Shown piece by piece: positions 1 to 4,784 of a stretch of DNA of 6,103 nucleotides. Position 1 is the stretch's first letter. Every line of letters begins with the position of its first letter. The notes under the pieces are model-generated. The model saw only the letters and a program-made list of their open reading frames with translations, did no database searches and was not told where the DNA came from. Position numbers and translations under genes: made by a program. The stretch is from Candidatus Aegiribacteria sp. (lineage in GTDB: Bacteria > Fermentibacterota > Fermentibacteria > Fermentibacterales > JCC-6): assembly GCA_030600975.1 (NCBI GenBank), contig JAUVUL010000130.1, positions 1 through 6,103 of the forward strand, in the 5' to 3' direction.

Positions 1-4
1 ACAT

Positions 5-220
5 ATGTGTGCTTTCTTATGTTTTATTCCAGCAACTATCTTTCTGACAATAAGCTATTTTGTTTTGCTAACCGTACAAAAGGCTGAATCAGCAAGGATT
101 AAAATTTTCGGAAAGGTTGTTACTGTACTTTTATGGTGTATAGCAGCGATGGTGATCATTCTGGGCTTCTATGTTACTATTGCAGGAATATGCCCTATAA
201 ATAAGTTGCTGATACAATAG
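5..220 (+). CDS. Small two-helix membrane protein, unknown function
   Basis: This is a 71-residue protein that I do not recognise. It has two clear hydrophobic segments, at about residues 3-24 and 36-61, joined by a short charged loop (KAESARIKIFGK), so it is probably a hairpin-like inner-membrane protein. It ends in a short polar tail (GICPINKLLIQ) and a TAG stop. Cysteines at residues 2, 6, 44 and 63 are scattered and form no known motif. Only four bases precede the ATG, so neither the ribosome binding site nor a longer N-terminus can be judged. The base composition is A+T-rich, like the tetR gene downstream and unlike everything after position 940. That it is a real gene is inferred from the coherent membrane topology, not from homology. 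Confidence 0.55.
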   Translation: MCAFLCFIPATIFLTISYFVLLTVQKAESARIKIFGKVVTVLLWCIAAMVIILGFYVTIAGICPINKLLIQ

Positions 221-251
221 TGATTGAACCACTGAAAGGATAAGTTTACTA

Positions 252-271
252 GTCAGAGTCTGACAGTTTTT
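252..271 (+). terminator. Weak candidate terminator after the small membrane protein gene
   Basis: GTCAG and CTGAC pair around an AGT loop (252-264), and a run of five T follows two bases later (267-271). The position, 31 bases after the stop codon at 220, is right for a rho-independent terminator. The stem is only 5 bp, so the call is tentative. Confidence 0.35.
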
Positions 272-311
272 ACTCCAGATAAAGACCTTAATGGTATCCC
301 TGCTACAGGCT

Positions 312-339
312 TGCCCGAATAACTTCGGTTGGTCGGGCA
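312..339 (+). other. Strong hairpin with a cUUCGg tetraloop
   Basis: TGCCCGA (312-318) pairs with TCGGGCA (333-339). After an A-G mismatch and a U-G wobble, an inner AAC/GTT stem closes a TTCG loop (324-327). The C(UUCG)G loop is an exceptionally stable RNA tetraloop. No T-run follows, so it does not look like a terminator. It is the first of several hairpins before tetR, and its function is unknown. Confidence 0.5.
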
Positions 340-340
340 T

Positions 341-390
341 CCCTATGGAAAAACCTTTAGGGTCTCTTAATTCAAACCTGCTTATGAGAC
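341..390 (+). other. Two further adjacent hairpins
   Basis: CCCTA (341-345) pairs with TAGGG (358-362), with inner GG/CC pairs around an A-rich loop. GTCTC (362-366) pairs with GAGAC (386-390), extended by TAA/TTA after a T-T mismatch. The two structures share base 362, so they may be alternatives. No protein reading is convincing here. These could belong to a structured RNA, but this is inference from pairing alone. Confidence 0.3.
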
Positions 391-413
391 ATTTCGTTCA
401 TAAAATGACTGTA

Positions 414-431
414 CCAAAGGTATGCCTTTGG
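414..431 (+). other. Perfect 7-bp hairpin CCAAAGG/CCTTTGG
   Basis: CCAAAGG (414-420) and CCTTTGG (425-431) form a perfect 7-bp stem with a TATG loop. It lies within the gene-free stretch 221-555. It has no T-run on either side and no recognised family. Confidence 0.4.
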
Positions 432-443
432 CAGAACCATGTC

Positions 444-461
444 GGGGTTTAAAAAAACCCC
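444..461 (+). other. Perfect hairpin GGGGTTT/AAACCCC beside the tetR promoter
   Basis: GGGGTTT (444-450) and AAACCCC (455-461) pair around an AAAA loop, ending six bases before the -35 hexamer of the tetR promoter. On the plus strand an A-run follows, and on the minus strand GACATGG follows, so neither direction gives a canonical intrinsic terminator. It may insulate the promoter or be the last element of a structured transcript. Confidence 0.4.
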
Positions 462-467
462 AAAAAC

Positions 468-498
468 TTGACATTAATATAATAATGTTGTATATTTG
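468..498 (+). promoter_or_regulatory. tetR promoter, also fitting the Bacteroidetes consensus
   Basis: TTGACA (468-473) is a perfect sigma70 -35 hexamer. After 17 bases comes TATATT (491-496), five of six matches to the -10 consensus. The same bases also fit the Bacteroidetes pattern: TTG at 468-470, then 20 bases, then TATATTTG (491-498), matching TAnnTTTG. Transcription would start near 503, about 50 bases before the tetR ATG. Confidence 0.6.
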
Positions 499-532
499 TA
501 CGTTATTTGTATAATATTATGTATTTCGTACA
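497..532. promoter_or_regulatory. Paired repeat, candidate TetR operator
   Basis: TGTACG (497-502) and CGTACA (527-532) are inverted copies separated by 24 bases. They also sit in similar contexts (ATTTGTACGTTA at 494-505 and ATTTCGTACATTA at 523-535). One copy overlaps the end of the -10 element and the other lies in the leader of the downstream tetR gene. TetR-family repressors commonly bind inverted repeats over their own promoter, so autoregulation is a reasonable inference. The arms are short and the spacing is wide for a single dimer site. Confidence 0.35.
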
Positions 533-555
533 TTAATACCATATTCATAAAATCC

Positions 556-936
556 ATGAAAGACATTGATAATCTGAAGTTTCAACAAATTATTACAACC
601 GCAAAGGACTTATTCTGGAAATTCGGGATAAAGCGGGTCACAATTGAAGAGATCTGTCAGGAAGCCAACGTGAGCAAAATGACTTTTTATAAGCATTTTA
701 AAAATAAAAAGGAGCTCATTAAATACCTCATTAACCATTTATTAGATAAAGGCATGCAGAAATACAGAGCAATAATGGATAGTAATATTCCATTTACAGA
801 AAAGGTGATAAAAACATTGGATCTTAAAATGGAACAAACTATGGATATGAGTAACGAATTTTTCAATGATTATGTTCGTCATGCTGATTTGGAAATGATA
901 GACTTATTACAACAAAAGAGAAATGAAATGATGGAC
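556..936 (+). CDS. TetR-family transcriptional regulator, 3' end lost at a junction
   Basis: About 127 native residues remain of a family usually 190-210 long. The N-terminal DNA-binding domain is intact: an A/T-rich-coded helix leads into FGIKRVTIEEICQEANVSK and MTFYKHFKNKKEL, the characteristic TetR helix-turn-helix with its Tyr-Lys-His-Phe recognition helix. What follows (to about NEMMD) is the start of the ligand-binding and dimerisation domain, which is mostly missing. I chose ATG 556 because MKDIDNLKFQQII is a normal TetR start. The frame is open back to a TTG at 496, but that lies inside the -10 element. There is no Shine-Dalgarno sequence, as is usual in Bacteroidota. After about 936 the frame continues to a TGA at 1078-1080, but those roughly 48 codons are antisense to dprA and are not native. 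Ligand and targets are unknown. Confidence 0.8.
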
Positions 937-945
937 TCCGGATCG
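930..945. other. Junction of two unlike sequences
   Basis: TetR homology read from the left stops near 936, and DprA homology read on the minus strand from the right stops near 933-940. G+C rises from 18/60 (841-900) to 35/60 (961-1020). No insertion sequence, terminal inverted repeat, duplicated target or tRNA lies at the boundary. It is either an assembly chimera or an illegitimate recombination point, and sequence alone cannot decide which. Confidence 0.75.
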
Positions 946-1769
946 TGCGCCAGACCCAGGGGTTCCAGAACATCGGCTGCAGTAATGACCACTCCCGCCC
1001 CGTCACGCAGCAGCATATTCGTACCCATTGAAAGGGCTCCTGTCACTTCCCCGGGCACAGCGAATACGTCCCTGCCCTGATCGAGAGCCGTGTTCACGGT
1101 TATCATTGTACCGCTCCTTTTGCCGGCCTCCACCACCACAACTCCCTTCGAAAAACCGCTTATAAGCCTGTTCCTCTCGGGAAATCTATACCTTGCAGGT
1201 TCTGTGCCCGGAGGATATTCGCTGAGGATAACTCCCTTTTCAATGATCTTCTCCGATAGGCGGTCATGCTCCGGCGGATAGCATATATCAAGGCCATTCC
1301 CAAGAACTGCCATGGTCACACCGCCTGCTTCTATGACGCCTCTGTGCGCTTCACTGTCGATGCCTCTGGCCAATCCGCTCACCACTGCAACACCGCTTCT
1401 CACAAAATCCCGCGAGAGTGATCTGGCTACCTTCCTTCCGTATGTAGTACAGCGTCTCGAGCCTATCACCGCGATTGCAGGCATACTAATAAATTTATCA
1501 AGATTCCCTCTGTAAAACAGCACGACAGGCGGATCGGGTATGTTGACCAGAATATCGGGATAATCTTCACTGCCGTAGATCACGGTCTTCATACACTGCG
1601 CAGAGGCGGATTCAGTCTTCCGTTCGATCTCTTCAGTATCCGGCATTCCCGAGGTGATCTCTACTTTCAGTAACTCAACAGCTTCAGCAGGTGTATGGTT
1701 GCGAAGAAGCCTTCTAAGGTCTTCTCTGCTCACCTTCTCCCACGATGATAACAGGATTGCGCTGTTCAT
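937..1769 (-). CDS. dprA: DNA processing protein DprA, C-terminal end lost at the junction
   Basis: DprA binds incoming single-stranded DNA and loads RecA during natural transformation. About 277 native residues are present: a short N-terminal helical (SAM-like) region, then the Rossmann-fold core. Visible motifs are VIGSRRCTTYG (101-111), SGLARGID (131-138), LGNGLDICYPPEH (156-168), FPERNRLISG (196-205) and EAGKRSGTMIT (214-224). The core ends around TNMLLRDGAGVVI, after which LEPLGLAHDPES leads into the junction. Full-length proteins of about 360 residues add a C-terminal winged-helix domain, which is absent here, although some family members lack it naturally. The open frame continues to a stop at 879-881, but those last codons are antisense to tetR. 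The ATG overlaps the obg TGA as ATGA, with GAGGA about ten bases upstream inside obg, so translation is probably coupled to obg. Confidence 0.88.
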
Positions 1770-2770
1770 TTATCGGCATTCCTCAACCGGCGTATGGAAG
1801 CTGCTATCCTCCTGAGGAACTCATCCATTCCCAGGCCGGTGACAGCGCTTATTACCATAGTACGTTCAGGCAGGGTTTCAAGAATGGTCTTTTTCTCTTC
1901 TTCATCGATAAGATCAGCTTTGGAAAGCACGACAATTTCATCCAGTTCTTCCAGGTCAGGCTTGTATGCCATTACCTCGTCTCGAACGGTTCTGTACTGC
2001 TCGGCAGGCTCCATCTCCAGTCCGGCTCCAACTATGAATATGAGTATCCTGTTCCGCTCAACATGCCTCAGGAACCGCAAGCCGAGGCCCACCCCTTCGC
2101 TGGCACCCTAGATCAGACCCGGTAGATCGGCCAGAACAAAGCTGAATCCCCTTCCCATCCTCACCATTCCAAGAGCCGGGTTCAGAGTAGTGAAGGGGTA
2201 TCCTGCGATCTTCGGTCTTGCTGCGCTCACTGCAGACAGAATTGTCGATTTCCCGGCGTTGGGAACTCCAATAAGACCTGCGTCAGCTATAAGGCTCAGT
2301 TCAAGCCGGATCTTCCTGTATCCACCAGGTTCCCCTTTCGTAGCCTTTCGCGGCGCTCGAATCTTCGGAGTTGCAAATGAGGCATTTCCTTTCCCGGGTT
2401 TTCCTCCGGGTGCAACCAGCAATTCCTGTTCAGCCTCTGTAAGATCACCCAGCTGCTCACCGGTATCAAAATCGAACACTACAGTTCCGGGAGGAACCTT
2501 AAGAACTGTTTTCTCTCCCCTTCTGCCTGTCTTGTTGCTGGAGCCGCCGGATCTTCCCTTTTCCGCCCTGAAGATGGCTCCATTCCTGAAGTCCGCAAGC
2601 GTGGTAAGCTTCGAATTAACCATAAGAACAACATCACCCCCGGCGCCCCCGTCACCACCGTTGGGACCACCCTTGGGTACATATGCTTCCCTCCTGAAGG
2701 AGACTATATCGTCCCCTCCCTTCCCGCCGTATACCTCTATGGAAACCAGATCAATAAACCGCGTACGCAA
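1766..2770 (-). CDS. obg: GTPase Obg (CgtA), interrupted by one in-frame TAG
   Basis: Obg is a GTPase acting in assembly of the large ribosomal subunit and is usually essential. Read through the TAG, the product is 334 residues. The Gly-rich Obg fold occupies about 1-158 (GGKGGDDIVSFRREAYVPKG, then GGPNGGDGGAGGDV). The G domain follows: G1 GVPNAGKST (168-176), switch I YPFTTLNP (191-198), G3 DLPG (215-218), G4 SKAD (283-286) and G5 SAVTG (308-312). There is no C-terminal OCT domain, as in many lineages. Codon 221 is TAG, in the family's usual GLIEGAxEG motif, and homology resumes in the same frame. The start is TTG at 2770: an in-frame TAA lies 15 bases upstream, AAGGGG precedes it by 8 bases, and FIDLV falls at the normal family position. 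Whether a full-length product is made is unclear. Confidence 0.88.
2108..2110 (-). other. In-frame amber codon within obg
   Basis: On the minus strand the codons read GGT CTG ATC TAG GGT GCC AGC GAA, giving GLI-stop-GASE. Obg proteins have Glu at this site, just after the G3 motif, and GAG to TAG is a single base change. No reading-frame shift is involved. A restart downstream would have to use the GTG at 2090-2092, which has an AAGGG immediately adjacent, too close to serve as a good ribosome binding site, and the fragment would lack the P-loop. Confidence 0.9.
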
Positions 2771-2785
2771 TAGAACATCCCCTTA

Positions 2786-4576
2786 TCAATATATTATTCT
2801 GCATAAAGTAAATCCCGATATCTCAATAACATACTCAAGTCTGTCAGATTGCAGTACTTGAATACAGTATTCAAGATCTCCAGGCATGGGATCCGAAGTC
2901 TGGAAATATATGAAGTCTATGCCCATCCTTTGAAGCAGATCCATTTCCTCCTCGAGAGTTTCAACCAGGAACAAGCGTCTGCCCAGGGGATGGTTTTCTA
3001 TCACAATAACCGAATGATCTGAGAAATACCGTTCCCTTTTCCACATGGATAGAAGCCTGGATCCTTCGGGAAGATTGTCATTACACCATTCATGAAGAGC
3101 TTTCACCATCACAATATTGGGAGGTCTGAAATCCAGTGATGATGACATACCGGGAAAGGATAATACATACCCGAACCTTGGTTGAAGTGATGATGTAAGC
3201 ACGACAACAAGCAGGAATACATAGAATGATATCCGAGGGAAAACCAGTTCTTCTGTCCATCTGGTACCTATTGCTGCCATGAAAGGAGACATAAGAAATG
3301 CGTATTTCGCACCCCATCTGAGGGGATTGAAGACTACTGAGGCAATCAGGCAGTATATGAGCACAGCAGCCAGTGGAAGCAGGACATCGTGTAATCTCCG
3401 ACGCATGGCCAGGGAAGCCAAACCCAGCAGAAAGACAAACGCCGGTAAACCCCAGGAAGATATCAATTCAGAAATATTTACGAATAACGACACGTGCTCC
3501 GTATTCACCAGAAGATCATTCGGAGCCGCATTCTCTCTGGCCAGTTCAGTTATCTCGGGAACTTCCAGAAGGATATGATCCTCATCAGCCTTGAAGAATG
3601 AAGTCGAATGCGGATAGAAAAGTGCTCCGGTATGCATCATCGTCCTCACAGCGAATGCAAGTGGAATTGCCGCGAGAACTGCGCTCCAGATCAGTACATT
3701 TTTCAGTTTTCTATATGTCGGGGATGCAATAGCAAACAGCAGAAAAGATGGAAGCAGTACATATGCTGTGAGCTTCGTGCCCAGAGCCAATCCCATGGCG
3801 AGAAAAGGAACAGGATCGAATGGTCTTTCCTTATTTATGTATCCTCTGTAAAGCAGGCAAATGGCAACTGTTGAGAAGTAGAGAAGTGTCATCTCTATTT
3901 TTGGCAATGAAGCCCAGCCGGCAAGCATGGAGGTCGCCATGCAGGCAATGACTGTTATCAGTAAAGCATTTTTACCTCTGCCAAGAATTTTCCATGCAGC
4001 AATAGCAGAGAACAGAAGCATACTCATCTGGAATACCTGCAGAAGGGACAGTTGATCAGTTCTTGATGAAGATAGTGAAGCTGGCCATGCAGCAAGTATT
4101 TCACCAGTTGACGGCAATCCTGAGAACTTGCTATCCTCAATGTAGTATATCCTGCCTGATGTGAGCCACCTGTCGGGCTGTACTGCATATGCGGTCAATG
4201 CGTCAGGATTTGTCTGTGGTTCAGATGCCCTCATCGTATTTGTCACTAAAATGAAACCCGCAATGGCAAGTAATATCAACCCATGTATCCCGGACATTTT
4301 GAACCGGGGAAAATCCTGCTTATTCCTGACCAGTGTTACTATTTTGATTAATGCGCCTGTTAAAAGAAAAGCTGTAAGCACAGGCCTGCTGAATATGCCG
4401 ATAAGACTTAAGGGAAGCGATAATGCAAGCAGGCTAACGATACCTGCAAAGCTGGCAGGTAATTTGTAACCGGTTCTTTTAAAGTAATGACGGACTATAT
4501 CACCAATTCCGTATACAGAGAACCAGAACACAGTTATACGGACAATTATCCATAAAAATTCAAGAATTCTGTTCAA
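2786..4576 (-). CDS. GT-C-like multi-membrane glycosyltransferase (putative)
   Basis: This is a 596-residue integral membrane protein with roughly ten to twelve hydrophobic segments (clear ones near 7-24, 42-62, 97-113, 182-198, 204-220, 230-243, 256-284, 293-310, 374-391, 398-416 and 449-464). A soluble C-terminal domain follows from about 485 to 596. The layout matches GT-C enzymes, which move sugars from polyprenyl-phosphate donors on the outer face of the inner membrane. The first large loop holds acidic residues (NPDALTAYAVQPDRW, 123-137), and GLALGTKLTAYVLLP (262-276) and NPLRWGAKYAF (417-427) are family-like. The C-terminal NDNLPEGSRLL (499-509), then RYFSD, resembles the soluble domain of GT39/ArnT-like proteins. 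Donor and acceptor cannot be told. The start is TTG, with GAAGG just upstream; the gene ends in TGA 15 bases before obg, so it probably heads that operon. Confidence 0.7.
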   Translation of the reverse strand: MNRILEFLWIIVRITVFWFSVYGIGDIVRHYFKRTGYKLPASFAGIVSLLALSLPLSLIGIFSRPVLTAFLLTGALIKIVTLVRNKQDFPRFKMSGIHGLILLAIAGFILVTNTMRASEPQTNPDALTAYAVQPDRWLTSGRIYYIEDSKFSGLPSTGEILAAWPASLSSSRTDQLSLLQVFQMSMLLFSAIAAWKILGRGKNALLITVIACMATSMLAGWASLPKIEMTLLYFSTVAICLLYRGYINKERPFDPVPFLAMGLALGTKLTAYVLLPSFLLFAIASPTYRKLKNVLIWSAVLAAIPLAFAVRTMMHTGALFYPHSTSFFKADEDHILLEVPEITELARENAAPNDLLVNTEHVSLFVNISELISSWGLPAFVFLLGLASLAMRRRLHDVLLPLAAVLIYCLIASVVFNPLRWGAKYAFLMSPFMAAIGTRWTEELVFPRISFYVFLLVVVLTSSLQPRFGYVLSFPGMSSSLDFRPPNIVMVKALHEWCNDNLPEGSRLLSMWKRERYFSDHSVIVIENHPLGRRLFLVETLEEEMDLLQRMGIDFIYFQTSDPMPGDLEYCIQVLQSDRLEYVIEISGFTLCRIIY

Positions 4577-4612
4577 AATATCCCTTCGGAAAGAATTTCG
4601 CCGTACAGGGAG

Positions 4613-4642
4613 ATTGTATCCGCAAATATGTCAGAATGTCAA
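4613..4642 (-). promoter_or_regulatory. Promoter for the membrane protein-obg-dprA operon
   Basis: On the minus strand TTGACA (plus coordinates 4642-4637) is a perfect -35 hexamer. After 18 bases comes TACAAT (4618-4613), five of six matches to TATAAT. Transcription would start near 4606, giving a leader of about 30 bases before the TTG start at 4576. Confidence 0.65.
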
Positions 4643-4686
4643 GGCTGATTATGTATTATGGTTGGGCTATGATTTCAGACGGACAA

Positions 4687-4715
4687 TTTGCATTTTTATA
4701 TCATATGAATATTAT
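4687..4715 (+). promoter_or_regulatory. Candidate promoter for the right-hand membrane protein gene
   Basis: TTTGCA (4687-4692, four of six matches to TTGACA) is followed after exactly 17 bases by TATTAT (4710-4715, five of six to TATAAT). The start of transcription would be near 4722. Minus-strand transcription would begin about 115 bases away, so the intergenic region acts as a compact divergent control region. Confidence 0.45.
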
Positions 4716-4750
4716 AAGGTTGTAATGATCGCTTGAGTCCAGAGGGAATA

Positions 4751-4771
4751 ATGGTGTTCTGTACTATGTAA
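4751..4771 (+). CDS. Six-codon leader ORF (MVFCTM), putative
   Basis: ATG GTG TTC TGT ACT ATG TAA follows an AGAGGG (4741-4746) with a four-base gap. Its TAA overlaps the AAGAGG that serves the next gene, whose TTG lies ten bases beyond. A ribosome ending here would be placed on the main ribosome binding site, so coupling or a leader role is possible. An ORF this short can arise by chance and no family is recognised. Confidence 0.25.
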   Translation: MVFCTM

Positions 4772-4784
4772 GAGGAATACTTTG
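4770..4784 (+). promoter_or_regulatory. Ribosome binding site that fixes the TTG start
   Basis: AAGAGG at 4770-4775, six spacer bases and TTG at 4782-4784 form a well-spaced initiation site. The frame is closed upstream by TAA at 4749-4751, so the start lies between there and the ATG at 4812. TTG is also used by obg and the other membrane protein gene, which supports the choice. Confidence 0.65.

Noticed and set aside
233..321. Short 28-codon frame between stops, ending in DLNGIPATGLPE
   Set aside because: It looks protein-like but has no start codon, ribosome binding site or family match, and it overlaps the hairpins, so I did not call it even as a gene remnant.
252..461. Hairpin series as a CRISPR array, tRNA or integron attC site
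   Set aside because: The stems differ from each other in sequence and spacing, no direct repeats of constant length occur, there is no cloverleaf or acceptor stem, and no attC-type end boxes are seen.
496..555. N-terminal extension of TetR from TTG 496
   Set aside because: The extra 20 residues are hydrophobic and unlike TetR N-termini, and the TTG lies inside the -10 promoter element.
937..1080. TetR-DprA antisense fusion as a real C-terminus
   Set aside because: These codons are the reverse complement of conserved DprA sequence and yield a Pro/Ser/Ala-rich tail with no TetR character.
1745..2125. Plus-strand open frames opposite the C-terminal half of obg
   Set aside because: The minus strand carries recognisable G4 and G5 motifs of Obg in a single frame, so these are shadows.
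2190..2861. Plus-strand open frame of 223 codons opposite obg
   Set aside because: It is antisense to a clear Obg sequence, its translation is low-complexity Pro/Ser-rich, and it has no family resemblance.
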